Positions 34,860 to 44,894 of a stretch of 64,000 nucleotides of DNA are shown piece by piece. The stretch comes from Nannochloropsis oceanica. Lineage: Eukaryota; Sar; Eustigmatophyceae; Eustigmatales; Monodopsidaceae. The notes under the pieces were generated by a model. The model did not search any database and was not told where the DNA came from. It was given only the letters and a program-made list of their open reading frames with translations. Positions within the stretch are counted from its first letter, which is position 1. Each line of letters opens with the position of its first letter. The translations under genes were made by a program, and so were the position numbers. Where the stretch lies: NCBI GenBank assembly GCA_004519485.1, contig CP038128.1, forward strand, positions 1,443,001 to 1,507,000, written 5' to 3'.

Positions 34860-35044
34860 AGAGGGAGAGGGGGAGGGAGGGAAGGAAGAGAGGATTAAGG
34901 ACGAGACACACAGACTCACCAGTCTTGACAAAGCAAAAAGATATACGGAAAGTTTGCATCTACGAGAAGGGATCGAGGGGGAAAGAAGGAGGAGACCATG
35001 TGTCTCTTCCCTCTCTCTCTTTCTCTGGCTGTTTTGCGAGTCAA

Positions 35045-35071
35045 ACACACACACACACACACACACACACA
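35045..35071. repeat. (AC)n microsatellite in the convergent spacer 34860-35106
   Basis: A pure AC dinucleotide run between the 3' ends of the carrier and NEK genes. The rest of this 250-bp spacer shows nothing recognisable. Confidence 0.9.
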
Positions 35072-35106
35072 AATCTACTCTTTCATTCTGTCGGTTGAAT
35101 ATTTCC

Positions 35107-37320
35107 TTATTTTTTATCAGTGAGACATCCGTCTAGCCCCTCTCTTTCCTCCCCCTTTATAAGCCCCTCATTTCCTCCTCCCTCCTCCCCCTCTCCTCCT
35201 TCAACCTTTCCCCCCTCCCTCCTGACCATCAGCTGCTGCTCAAAGGGAGGGCTGGCGGGACAGGGCGACAAGAGAGGGAGGGGGAAAGAATTCGGCGTAG
35301 GTAAGGCCTCCCATTGCACTTGCCCTTCGCTGTTAAGCTTTTCCCTCGAATTTCCCTCCCCGCCTTCCTCCCTTTCCTCGCAGACATTGTCTGGAGTCTG
35401 ATCGAGGGAGAGGCTATGCAGGAGGGAGGCACTGCTCTCCAAGGCGGAGGAGGCGGGCGCGGTTGTCATACTGGCGGTAGACAAGGAGTCGGGCCGTTTC
35501 TTCCTCGGGCGCTTGCCCCCATGTCTGGGCTTGCCTGCGACTGCTGTCGCTGCTGCCCCGTCGGTGGTGGTGGTCATCGTCGCTGCTGCGGAGGGCGGTG
35601 ACATGACTGATGCTCCCGGGGACGACGAGGAGCAGGGAGCAGAGGCCACGGGAGAAGATAAAGAGTGCACGAGTGTCTGTCCTTCCTCCCTGCAGTGTCG
35701 CTGGTGAGTCGTGACCACATCTCCTCCTCCCTCCCCCACCGGCGGCTTTGTCTCAATAGTAGTCCTGCTGGTGGTGCCGGAGGAGGAGGTGGCGAAGGGC
35801 GAGCGGAGCAAGGCCGTCAGCGAGTCTTCCCGCGTCACCTCAGGCCTGGAAAGGGAAAGGGAGGGCGGAAGAGGAGAAGGGAGGAATGTCGCATTGCTTG
35901 GAGTGTCAATGCTGTTATTGCTCCTGCTGTTGCTTCTGTTGACGTTCGGTGTGGCAGAGGGAGAAGGAGGAGAAGGAGGAGGAGAAAGAGTAGGGTAAGA
36001 GGGCCCCGGTAGGAGGTGGGGTAGGAGGAAAGGCAGTTCTTCCAGCGTCAGCGACAGACTGTTCACGGTGGTGTCGTTGTCGTTGTTGTTGTTGTTACTG
36101 CTGCTGGTGTAGTTGGTGCTAGTGGCGGTGACAATGATCCTCCTGCTGCTTGGTGTTTCTGCGCCTGTATCCACACCTTCTTCCTCTTTGCTATTGCTGC
36201 TACCGCTGCTGCTGCTATTACCGCCATTGCTGTTCAAATGATGTATCAGCAAGGCAGCAGGGGTGAGGGGGAGGGAGGCGGGCAAGTCCTTGGGGAGCTT
36301 GTGCCGCACCAAGTCCAACCGAGAGGCTACCTCGGGCACCCGCATGAGGCTGTCGGCGGTGAGACGCTGGGCAGGATCAGGATGTAGGAGGCGGAGGAGG
36401 ATCAGGTCTCGCAATTCCTGAGAGTAGAAGTCATCCGTGTCCAGCCGTGCCTGAAACTGGCGCTTGAGCACGGCCCGCCTTAGGTAAAGAGGGTTGGGCC
36501 CATCGAAGGGCTGTACGAGGGTCGTGAGCTCGAAGAGCGTGCAACCGAGGGAGTATAGATCGGCGGCGAATCCGTATGGCTTGCCCTCCCAGATCTCAGG
36601 GGCCATGTAGGGCAGCGTACCCATGACCGATTGCACCTCGCCTGTCTCGTCGTCCAGGGACTTGGACACGTTCATGTCCCCCAGCTTGGCATTCCCCTCC
36701 TCGTCCAGCAGAATGTTCGCGGGCTTGATGTCACGATGGAGTACACGCAAGGCATGCAATGCTGACAGGGCCTCCAAGCACTGCACCAAGTATACCCACA
36801 CCACGCGTTCGTCCACTCGCTCCCCCCTCGTCCGGTACCGCTGAATCTTGCGGGCCAGGTCCTGGAAGCCGCAGTACTCCATAACAATGCACAGGTGTGT
36901 AGGTCCGTCCATGAAAGTCTCGTAGCAGCGGATGATGCGCGGGTGGCGAAAGGAGGCGAGTAGCCGAATTTCATTCAAAGCCATTGCCAGATCACGTTGA
37001 TCCAGACCATCAAGATTGACGCGCTTCATAGCGTATGTGTGGTGGTCGGCCTTGCGCACAACTTGGTACACGCTTCCATAAGCACCCAGACCGAGTTTGG
37101 CCAAGACGTGGAAGTCTTGAATGGTCGTGAAAGAGGAAGAAGGGGGGTAGGAGGGGAAGGAAGGCAAGGAGGAGAAGGAGGAGGGGGCAGATGTCGAGTC
37201 TCCCATACGACTGAGCTTGAGGCCCTCCTTGGGGGCGGAGGAGCTTGGGTGGATTACACACGTCAAGATTACTGTGGTAAGCGGTAAAGTGGTATGATGA
37301 TTTCGTTGTAAGGGCTGCAT
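35107..37320 (-). CDS. NIMA-related (NEK) protein kinase with altered DFG motif
   Basis: Ser/Thr kinase, 737 codons, without visible introns. The kinase domain is about residues 69-330. It has the glycine loop LGLGAYGSVYQ, the ATP lysine in YAMKRV (K99), helix-C Glu in LNEIRL (E117), and the catalytic loop VLHRDIKPANILL (D197 in HRD). The DFG position reads LGDMNVSK (215-217 DMN). The activation and APE regions read MGTLPYMAPEIW, then DLYSLGCTLFELTTL. NEK kinases from flagellates, such as the FA2 type, carry GD[LM]NVSK, so this variant points to that subgroup, linked to centrioles and flagella. The C-terminal 400 residues are low complexity, with Ser, Asn, Thr and Pro runs and no coiled coil I can assert. 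The start is ATG 37318-37320; Met39 (MGDSTS) is an alternative. Stop TAA 35107-35109. Confidence 0.9.
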   Translation of the reverse strand: MQPLQRNHHTTLPLTTVILTCVIHPSSSAPKEGLKLSRMGDSTSAPSSFSSLPSFPSYPPSSSFTTIQDFHVLAKLGLGAYGSVYQVVRKADHHTYAMKRVNLDGLDQRDLAMALNEIRLLASFRHPRIIRCYETFMDGPTHLCIVMEYCGFQDLARKIQRYRTRGERVDERVVWVYLVQCLEALSALHALRVLHRDIKPANILLDEEGNAKLGDMNVSKSLDDETGEVQSVMGTLPYMAPEIWEGKPYGFAADLYSLGCTLFELTTLVQPFDGPNPLYLRRAVLKRQFQARLDTDDFYSQELRDLILLRLLHPDPAQRLTADSLMRVPEVASRLDLVRHKLPKDLPASLPLTPAALLIHHLNSNGGNSSSSGSSNSKEEEGVDTGAETPSSRRIIVTATSTNYTSSSNNNNNDNDTTVNSLSLTLEELPFLLPHLLPGPSYPTLSPPPSPPSPSATPNVNRSNSRSNNSIDTPSNATFLPSPLPPSLSLSRPEVTREDSLTALLRSPFATSSSGTTSRTTIETKPPVGEGGGDVVTTHQRHCREEGQTLVHSLSSPVASAPCSSSSPGASVMSPPSAAATMTTTTDGAAATAVAGKPRHGGKRPRKKRPDSLSTASMTTAPASSALESSASLLHSLSLDQTPDNVCEEREEGGEGNSREKLNSEGQVQWEALPTPNSFPLPLLSPCPASPPFEQQLMVRREGGKVEGGEGEEGGGNEGLIKGEEREGLDGCLTDKK

Positions 37321-37585
37321 AATGACCAGCTATCAGCACGGTAGAAGGCGTTTAGGAATAGCCAACGGACAGATTTCGCGCGATGACGTCTCCATCATGC
37401 CACAAGTGAAGCAAGCAACGCCACCGCAGACATGCTGTGTGTGGCTGAACTCGTGGTTGTCCAGCACTTCTCATTAAGTGGGTATGCTGGACTTGCCTTT
37501 TCTCAACTACGCAACTTTTCCAACAATCACAACACAGCCAGACAATTGATCCACGGGCCCCGACACCCTCCGAAAGCAAAGCAAA
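37321..37585. promoter_or_regulatory. Divergent spacer between the NEK and lumenal-protein genes
   Basis: About 265 bp must carry both promoters. No recognisable element was seen. Confidence 0.35.
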
Positions 37586-38266
37586 ATGAAGACCCCCAGC
37601 GTCTTGACTATCGTGTTAGTACTGCCCATGCTCGCCGCGGCATTCCTCGTCCGCCCTGTCCGACAGCAACGTATGCGCCTCTCCATGTCTTCTTTCCCTT
37701 CCTCTTCATGTGCCCTTGCCTCCCGTCGCGCCGCCCTCTCTGGCAAGGTCACGGCCGCCGCCGCTTCCTTCTTCCTCCTGTCCAATCCCACCCCTGCGTT
37801 GGCAGGCGTCAAACCCTCGACAGCGGAAGAGTCAATCAAAGCAGCCCGGGAAATCAAAGCTGGCTTGAAGAGCCTGGCCGAGATGCAAGTCGCCGCCAGC
37901 AAGGCGGACTGGGAGACTGTCAAAACGCTCCTGAGTAGGCCGGAGTTCAAGAACTTTGATAGCACGGCCACCACCTTGGTGCGCTCGGATCTGTTGACGG
38001 CCGAGGATAAGACGAGCCTGGGAACTATCCGTCGCTTCGGATTGACAGCTGACTACATCATCATGATTGGTGGCCTCGAGACGGAGTTACGAGTCGGGGG
38101 CGTCCTTCCCCCGTTGAAGGACGCGATAGAGGATTTGGAGGACGAGGAGGGAAACGGAAAAAGTGTAAACAGGGGAGAGGCGGTAAAGTTTGTCAAGCTA
38201 GCAAGGGGATCTTTGCAAGAAATCGACCGTATCTCCAGCTCGGTACTGCCCGAGGGAGAGCAATGA
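37586..38266 (+). CDS. Thylakoid-lumen protein, small helical (PsbQ-like?)
   Basis: Intronless gene, 226 codons, ATG 37586-37588, stop TGA 38264-38266. The N-terminus has three targeting parts in order: a signal peptide ending LAAAF (A-x-A/F, the secondary-plastid entry motif), a basic Ser-rich transit stretch (LVRPVRQQRMRLSMS), and then a twin-arginine plus hydrophobic segment SRRAALSGKVTAAAASFFLL ending PTPALAG. The last part fits a lumenal signal with AxA cleavage. The mature part (about 150 residues) is predicted mainly helical, with AREIKAGLKSLAEMQV, LTAEDKTSLGTIRRFG and AVKFVKLARGSLQEIDRISS. Its length and helical pattern resemble PsbQ/Psb31-like extrinsic photosystem II proteins, but I cannot confirm this. 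Its 3' end is duplicated at 42.8 and 54.6 kb. Confidence 0.75.
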   Translation: MKTPSVLTIVLVLPMLAAAFLVRPVRQQRMRLSMSSFPSSSCALASRRAALSGKVTAAAASFFLLSNPTPALAGVKPSTAEESIKAAREIKAGLKSLAEMQVAASKADWETVKTLLSRPEFKNFDSTATTLVRSDLLTAEDKTSLGTIRRFGLTADYIIMIGGLETELRVGGVLPPLKDAIEDLEDEEGNGKSVNRGEAVKFVKLARGSLQEIDRISSSVLPEGEQ

Positions 38267-38812
38267 GGAGATAAAAAGTGTGAAAAAGATGAAAAACATA
38301 CAAGCAAGAAGATTGACTGGTAGTAAAAGCAATGGCGTCTTTCTTTTCAGTGATGGAGTCTTCTTGTTGTCCTTTCTCTGCCGTCATTCTACTCCACTAT
38401 ACCAAGATGAGCCAATGTAGATGTTACACGTTTCAGTCACAGAAATCTAATAAACGGGCTAGCTGCAAGTAGTCCGAAGAGAGTCCCTTTTCTACCTCAA
38501 TGCCTTGGACTTTATTTTCTCGTCCCGGCACTTTACAATCCAGGTAATGACAACAGAAACCATCGTCAAGTTCTCTTCATGCTACGGTGCTCAGGAAAAG
38601 CCCAAGTCAACAAGAAAAAGACTGCAGATCACGGCCACAAAGCATGCGGATTGGAAGTGGAGGTTCATGACGCTGCCCGCATGCGCCTGATAGGCTTTGC
38701 AGTGGTCGACCGTCTTAGCCGCGTACTCGTACGAGAGGACGACGAGGTAGCCAGTCTTCGCCCTCTTTTACAGGGCGAAGACGGCGACTAGAAGGGTCAC
38801 AAACACGTCCGA
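38144..38812 (+). repeat. Direct repeat F1: 3' end of lumenal gene plus 3' end of ENT gene
   Basis: This 0.67-kb segment recurs at 42819-43483 (F2) and 54628-55292 (F3). In F1 the lumenal-protein coding end is intact. F1 and F2 differ by scattered substitutions and small indels, for example a longer spacer after the ATCTAATAAACGGG stretch. F2 and F3 look identical by eye. F1 ends at 38812, where the secreted-protein repeat unit begins. Confidence 0.85.
38584..38812 (-). pseudogene. Broken 3' fragment of an ENT nucleoside transporter gene
   Basis: On the minus strand this matches the last 70 or so codons of the complete ENT gene at 43274-44894, including the AAKTVDHCKAYQAHAGS region and the stop. 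It is cut at 38812, where unrelated repeat-unit sequence begins. A short indel near 38755-38770 breaks the frame. It is a leftover of the duplicated segment F1, not a functional gene. Confidence 0.8.
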
Positions 38813-40538
38813 GCAGCTTCTCGACATACTCTTTAGCGGTCCTTAATATTTCGATAGGAGGGGAACCACACTTTGTAGGGGGGGGGGCACTCTGGAAAAG
38901 GTAATACCGTTCAAGAACCGAAACCATACGGAGTGTGTATGTTGGGTCTTGTGACAAGGAATCTCAGGACGAGAAATGAATTTGGAACACGATTCGGAGA
39001 GCAAACCACGTCCCAAAACATAACCGAAAACCGAACGGGATAAGCCCGAAACCACAAAACCGAAATAATAAACCAGAAACCACAAAACCAAAAGAATAAA
39101 CCCAAAACCAATCCTCGTCTTCGATCGTCCATTAGTTTTGTGTGTGATTTTTTCCCCCTCCCATTCCTCTTGTGTTTGTTTGTTTGTCAAGGTCTTTGGT
39201 TGTCCTCTCATGGGCCATGGCACCCCGCCTTGCAGGCCCGACCTCTCCGGTGCGGGATGCGATGCGTGTCATGCGTTCGTTTTTATGGCGACGCGCCCCT
39301 TTTCCTCGCATTTCTGACACGGAAGGGTGAGATTCCTCCCTCTCCCTCTGTTGTCATTACCACCCACATAGTTTGGGCCCTGCGATTTATGTCACTCTAT
39401 CTTACTGAAATTGCTTGGGGGGGATGGCAATGTAAGGCGTCGTTGAGGGCCCATGTGGCGGCCATACGCATATGTCGGAGGGAGCCAGAGTCTACCATCT
39501 GTTTGCATCCCTCCGCACCCATATATTGTACCGGGCTCTCAATTTCTCTGGTGGCTTGGATCTCAGTGCACTCTGCACGCACACACGTGCCCTGTGCGTC
39601 AGGAAGTGAGCCTTGGCTGCCCCTCAAAAAGCCTTCCGCGACCACCAGGCTGTGTATATATATAACGTTTTGCGCCCCCCTCTGCTCTTGTCTCGACACA
39701 ATGCACCCATACGCTCATTCTCCAAGCAAACACCAGATAATATACAACAATTCACTCACAGCACTCTTCCCCAACCGAACGATCCACTTTCCTGCTGACA
39801 ATGTCTTCGATGCGTCAGCGCTGGTCTCCCCTTCTTGGAGCGCTTGGGTAAACCTAAGCGCAGGGCCTGAGTGAGATGGCGACAAGGAGATTCAACCGAC
39901 AATCAACAGACTGTTGGAAGAGGCCCCTTTGGGCATGCTGGTTTGCGTCGCATCCCTCACCAACACACCCCCTTCCCCTCCTTCACCCTCCTCCCCTCCT
40001 CCCCCTTGCACCGCACCTCCTCACACCCTTCCCTTTCCCCTTTTGTCCTGTTTTAAACCCCTTCCCTTGGTATGGGCTTTTTCATACTTTTCCAAGTCTC
40101 CTTCTCCTCGTGGCTGTCATCGCCTCTTCTTCCCTCCTCACTTCTCCCCTTCCCCTTCTTCACTACCCCGCCTCCTTCCTCTTCCGTCCTCTTCCAATCC
40201 CCTTTTCCCTCCGCTCGCTTCCTCCTGCCATTCCCCTTCTCTCTTCCCTTCCATATTTATTCCTCCTCCCCTTCGCCTCCTCTTCCCCTCCCTGCCCCCC
40301 TACTCTTTCTCGGCCCTACCCGCATTCCCATCCATACCTTGCGCAAGGTGCTTCACGAACAGATTAAGACGATTTGTTTTTATCGTCCCTGTTTTTCACA
40401 TCTGCTTGGCCGCAGATATTTCTAACACCGAAGATACCGCATGCTTTTGCCACCCTCCATCAAAGCACTCATCTATTTATACTCTACTGTACACCTCACC
40501 ATTACATTACAGCACAAAAGCTTCCCCCGTAAAACACC
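38813..40538. other. Upstream region of secreted-protein gene A
   Basis: No gene was recognised. It contains A-rich repeats of the AACCACAAAACC type (39000-39110). It also has a stretch (39190-39900) shared with copy B at 51350-52200, and a 380-bp almost pure pyrimidine tract (about 39955-40330) that copy B lacks. The last 30 bp before the secreted-gene start are conserved between copies, so the core promoter is probably nearby. Confidence 0.5.
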
Positions 40539-41117
40539 ATGCATCGCGCCCTTTCTCTGCTTGCCCTCGGCATCACCCTCGCCCTGACGGCGGCTCAGCC
40601 GATGTTGACCCTCACCTCCATTAAGGCAGTCGACTCGACTAGCGACAACAAGGATCAATGGAGCATGAAGGGCTTCCTCAACGATCCTGATGCCGATTTC
40701 GTCTCTACCATCGCCGATGAGGGCTTGTTTGTAGACTTGTACAACGATGAGTTTGACATCAATGATGACGACAGTGACGTGAGTGTGGTGGAATTTGCCG
40801 CGGCTGATTGTAGAGACCTCAGCAACGGCAGGGGAGTCCTTTGCAAGGATGCGGGCGCCCGTATCTCGTTCAAGAAGACGAAGAGGGTACCGCATGAGGC
40901 CAAGGTGAAGGCGATGAAGAACCACAACAAGACGGACAGCGCTTCTTCCTACTACAGTGTGTCGGGTGTTTTCCGCCGTCAGCAATTCGAGAACACTATC
41001 TCTAACTCAGCGAATCTGACAGCTGCTACTTCTACTACCCAGCTAGGTGCTGAAGACACACTCTCTAACTGCAGGGAGAAGGGGGGTGCCAGGACCACCA
41101 AGCTCTTCTGCCAGTAA
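40539..41117 (+). CDS. Small secreted protein with four C-terminal-half cysteines, copy A
   Basis: 192 codons, ATG 40539-40541, stop TAA. I do not recognise the family. A clear signal peptide (MHRALSLLALGITLALTA, cleavage likely after AQ) is followed by an acidic, variable region and then a conserved region. That region has two Cys pairs with similar surroundings: C-RDLSNGRGVL-C-KDAGAR and C-REKGGARTTKLF-C near the end. Between them lies a basic stretch with KTKRVPHEAKVKAMKNHNK and YYSVSGVFRRQQFENTISNS. There are no membrane segments besides the leader, so secretion or delivery to a vacuole or plastid is likely. The paralogue at 52363-52926 has identical ends and a different acidic segment and penultimate region. 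No intron is needed. Confidence 0.7.
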   Translation: MHRALSLLALGITLALTAAQPMLTLTSIKAVDSTSDNKDQWSMKGFLNDPDADFVSTIADEGLFVDLYNDEFDINDDDSDVSVVEFAAADCRDLSNGRGVLCKDAGARISFKKTKRVPHEAKVKAMKNHNKTDSASSYYSVSGVFRRQQFENTISNSANLTAATSTTQLGAEDTLSNCREKGGARTTKLFCQ

Positions 41118-41645
41118 ATGCCATCGCATTGAGGTCGGGCCTGCACTCGGCGCTCGACTCACCGGCAAGAGACCCTCCACGTCCTGCCTCTTGTATATCT
41201 ATGTGTGACTGTGTCTTGTATGCCCGCTCAGGTTGGAAGCCCTCCAGTTTCCGTTCCTGACGCGTCGGTTTGTCCATGTGCGTAAACAGTGTTCTTGTTT
41301 GATGTGTTGTGCATGTGTTGTGCTGTGTATGTGTCCCATCTCCTCTCTCGAGCCCTTCTCGTGTTGTATGCTTGTATTCCCCGGACGGCCCCAGAGAGCC
41401 AAGTCTCGGAGTTTGATCTTTGGTGCCTGAAGTTCAACTCTGTCAATATTCCAAAAGAAGGACAGGCCTTTCGCAGGCGATTATTTGCGAAATAAAATCT
41501 GCTTATAAAATGACAATACTCCATTTCTTTTGGTCGCCGTACGTAAGTTTGAATTTTCTATAGGTAGACTTTGCCCTCTGGGCATTCGATGGGGTAGGTG
41601 AAGACTAGCCCATCGAAAGGCTTCTAGCACCAGCATCGTCGTCAA

Positions 41646-42818
41646 GCATGAGGAGCACGGGGAGCAGGAGGAGCAGGAGGAGAAAGTGCAAGAGGAGAAA
41701 AAAACGCAGAAGGAGGATAAGAGGAGAAATAGATTCAAGAGGGACGACGAGGACGAGGAGACGGAGACAGACTGTAAGCAGCAGCATTAGCAGCAAGGAA
41801 AAGAAACGCAGGAGGAGGAGCAGGAGGACGAGGAAGAGGTCAAGGAGAAAGACGAAGAGGAGGAAGAGGAGTTGGTGGTGGAAAAGGAAGAAGAGAAGGG
41901 GTACGAGGATGAAGTCGCGGTGAAGGAGAGGAGGTGCTCGAAGAGGTGCAGGAGGAGGAGCAGCGTTAGTAAAGAATACCAGGAGAAATAGTAGTAGGAG
42001 GAGGAGGAGCACAAGGAGAAGCAAGAAGATGAAACGGACGAAGAAGATGAGGAAGAGCAGGAGGAGAAGGAGTAATCCGAGGAGGAAGAGGGCGAGGAGG
42101 AGGAGGGGGAGGAGTAGGAGGAGGAGGAGGAGGGGAGGAAGATCAGAATGAGTGCCGATTTTATACTTGACGCCATTCCTACTTCATTTACACGATTGTT
42201 ACCATCAAGAGGTGGAGGAAGAGGGAGAGGAATTGAAAAAGGAAGAAGAAGAAGGAAAACAAGAAGGAGAAGAGGAAGAACAAGAAGAAGAGGAAGAAGA
42301 AGGAGAAGAAGAAGAAGAAGAAGGGGAAGATGATGAAGAAGAAGAAAAAGAAGAAGAAAATGAAGAGAAAGAAGAAAAAGAAGAAGAAGCAGAAGAATGA
42401 GGAGGAGAAGGAGGAGGAAGAAGGGGGGGGAGGAGGAGGAGGAGAAGGAGGAGGAGGGAGAGGAGGAGGAAGAGATGAAGAGGTGGTGATGGAAGAGATG
42501 GAGGCAGTTGAAGAGGATGTGGCGCTTTAAGAAGAGGAGCAGGAGCAGGAGCAGCAAAAGCAGGAAGAGCAGGAGAAGAAATATAAAGAAAAGGAAGCGG
42601 GGGAAGAGAAGGAGCAGGAAGAGCAGGCCTAGGAGAGTAGGAGGATCAGTAGGCGAAAGACCAGGAGGAGGAGCAAAAGCTAGAAAATGAGTGGAGGAGA
42701 AGAGGAGGAAGAGGAGACGTTGGAGGAGGAGAAGGAAAAGATGGAAGAGGAGGCACAGAAGGAGGAAGATGAGGAGGAGTGCGGGTGGAAGAGGAGAATG
42801 TCGTCGAAGAGGATGAAG
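41646..42818 (+). repeat. Long purine-rich (G/A) tract, copy A
   Basis: About 1.2 kb is nearly all A and G on the plus strand, built from AGGAGG, GAAGAA and AGCAGG units. A short normal stretch interrupts it at about 42150-42215. Both strands have long open frames (Glu/Lys/Arg-rich or Ser/Leu-rich) only because stops are rare in such sequence. It ends where the duplicated GAG-rich end of the lumenal-protein gene begins (42819). Confidence 0.9.
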
Positions 42819-42931
42819 GAGGAGGGAAACGGAAAACAGGAGAGAGGCGGTAAAGTTTGTCAAGCTAGTAGGGAGATCTTTGCAAGAAATCGACCGTATC
42901 TCCTGCACGGTGCTGCCCGAGGGGGAGCCAT
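42819..42931 (+). pseudogene. 3' fragment of the lumenal-protein gene
   Basis: It matches about the last 37 codons of the gene at 37586-38266, including the GGCGGTAAAGTTTGTC region and the final LPEGE-like codons. Substitutions and small indels break the frame and the upstream part is missing. It is a remnant of segment duplication. Confidence 0.75.
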
Positions 42932-43483
42932 GAGGTGATAAAAAGTGTGAAGAAGAAGAAGAAGAAGAAAAAGAAGAAAAAGAAGACGACGAATAATATA
43001 CAAGCAAGAAGATTGACCGGTAGTAAAAGCAATGGCGTCTTTCTTTTCAGTGATGGAGTCTTCTTGTTGTCTTTCTCTGCCGTCATTCTACTCCATTATA
43101 CCAAGATGAGCCAATGTAGATGTTACACGTTTCAGTCACAGAAATCTACAAGTAGTCCGAAGAGAGTCCCTTTTCTACCTCAATGCCTTGGACTTTATTT
43201 TCTCGTCCCGGCACTTTACAATCCAGGTAATGACAACAGAAACCATCGTCAAGTTCTCTTCATGCTACGGTGCTCAGGAAAAGCCCAAGTCAACAAGAAA
43301 AAGACTGCAGATCACGGCCACAAAGCATGCGGATTGGAAGTGGAGGTTCATGACGCTGCCCGCATGCGCCTGATAGGCTTTGCAGTGGTCGACCGTCTTA
43401 GCCGCGTACTCGTACGAGAGGACGACGAGGTAGCCAGACAAAAGGGCGAAGACGGCGACCAGAAGGGTCACAAACACGTCCGA
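42819..43483 (+). repeat. Direct repeat F2 (partner of F1 and F3)
   Basis: Here the lumenal-gene part is broken and the ENT part is intact, the reverse of F1. F1 and F2 thus bracket the secreted-gene cassette (38813-42818) as direct repeats. A GAA-triplet expansion near 42950-42985 is specific to F2/F3. Confidence 0.85.
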
Positions 43484-44894
43484 TTGCGGGACGTGTGCGG
43501 GGAAGAAGATGTAGACCAGAAATAGAAGCAAGAGGGACATGCGGGCCAGCGTAGCAGATACAAGTTGTGACGATTGCGATATAGGGAGATAGTGGGGGAG
43601 AAGGCAAGCGAGAGGACGCCCAAGAAAGTCGGCGAAGAGACGCACAAAATAGAGCAGCTCGCAGACACAGTAATTGGACTGCGGGCGGCTGCTCTGTACA
43701 TAGGCCAGGAGTGACGATTGGAAGATGGACGAGGCAATGGTAATGGATAGTACCCAGCAATAGGGCGCTATTGTTGCTTCCACAAAGTCCCGTTCCGCCT
43801 CTGACAGGGCCTGGATGACGGCATTGGATGATAAATGAGTGGTGCGGCTGCACGCTCGGCTGTTGCTACTGATATTTAAGGTGGTAGTTTTGCTTGTAGA
43901 TGGGGTGCTGCTGTGACGTCCGACTTGGTTGTCAATGGCGGACGCATGTAAAAGGGAAGCGTCCTCCTCCTGAACCTTTTCTCCGCATTTCTCCTCAATC
44001 CGCCCCGCGACTGGAAGAAAGCTGACCTGTCCTCCTCGGTCCTTCAAATGCAGTAGCGCTTGTGTCGCAGGGTGGGACATGAGATAGACCCATATTCCCG
44101 CTCCGCTAAACACCAGTGCTGCCGTGAAATGGAAGAGAAGGCGCAAGTCGCTGTTTTTTGGGTGAGCATTTATTTGGAGAAAGGAGACCATACCTTTGAG
44201 GAAAATGGGAAGCGTCAAGGAGGGGATGAAATGATTTTTTGTTCTATTTTCCGCCCAGTTCGTCCCCACGCTTACCAAGTGTATATATTTCTGGCATCCG
44301 AAAACCTGATTGTAACCATACCAGGGCTGCAGGGGGAAATATGCTCACCACTGTGGAAGCTGTGCCATGCGCCAACCAGGAGAAGGCACCCATAATGCTA
44401 GTGAGCCCAAGTAGAGTTGGCGCGTCGGAGGCCGGGACCGAGGGGAGGCAAAGCAGGGTAAGCGTCAAAATGAGGGTGGCTGAAATGATACGGGTAAGAT
44501 AGGCGGCGTGGGAGCCAAGGCGTGAGTCGAAGGTCGAGTCGTAGTGTTGTTGAAGGAGGGCGAGTGGGAGGCCAGGGAGGTAATACGCACAATTGAGTCT
44601 AACAAAAAATGCGGGGCCGTGATGCTCTTTGAAATAAGAAACAAGAGAGCCCATAACAGTCCATGGCGACATGTAGGTGAAGGCAAGCAGGAGAAAGCAG
44701 GGACCCAAGGTCGGAGTTGGGGTAAGGGATGGATTGTGTGTAGACAAAGGAGTGCTTGGGGAGTAGGGGGAAGAAGACGTTATAAATGAAGAGCGGGTAC
44801 AGCTATCTATGCCATTTATTGCCATGAACCTGCTCGTATCACTCTGTTCAACTTTATCGTTATGGTTTCCGCGTGTGGTACTGGGTGTGGTCAT
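43274..44894 (-). CDS. Equilibrative nucleoside transporter (ENT/SLC29), copy A
   Basis: Multi-pass transporter of nucleosides or nucleobases. The first exon has FTYMSPWTVMGSLVSYFKEH, FVRLNCAYYLPGLPLALLQQ, SATLILTLTLLCLPSV, and MGAFSWLAHGTASTVVSIFP followed by LQSGFRMPEI. A 75-bp intron (GTAAGC to CAAAG near 44195-44268) joins in phase to the second exon. That exon has LLFHFTAALVFSGAGIWVYL, a hydrophilic loop, APYCWVLSITIASSIFQSSL, and the ENT hallmark ELLYFVRLFADFLGRPLACL. It continues with ARMSLLLLFLVYIFFPAHVP, VFALLSGYLVVLSYEYAAKT and a last helix ending LVDLGFS, stop TGA 43274-43276. The ATG at 44892-44894 gives a short Ser/Thr-rich N-terminus. A longer frame extends upstream but only to a GTG. 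Family topology (about 11 helices, C-terminus outside) fits. Copy B at 55083-56703 appears identical. Confidence 0.82.

Noticed and set aside
38813-42818. Possible transposon or Helitron carrying the secreted gene
   Set aside because: No transposase, helicase, reverse transcriptase, terminal inverted repeats or short target duplication could be found. The 0.67-kb flanking repeats are too long for a usual target site.
41787-43007. Open frame of 406 codons rich in Ser, Leu and Phe on the minus strand (and its copy at 53596-54816)
   Set aside because: It arises because the opposite strand is almost pure purine, so stops are rare. It has no domain, it overlaps the duplicated gene-end fragment, and its composition follows the repeat.
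42935-43525. Open frame of 196 codons on the plus strand (and its copy at 54744-55334)
   Set aside because: It is antisense to the ENT 3' end and crosses a GAA repeat. The minus-strand ENT reading has clear family motifs.
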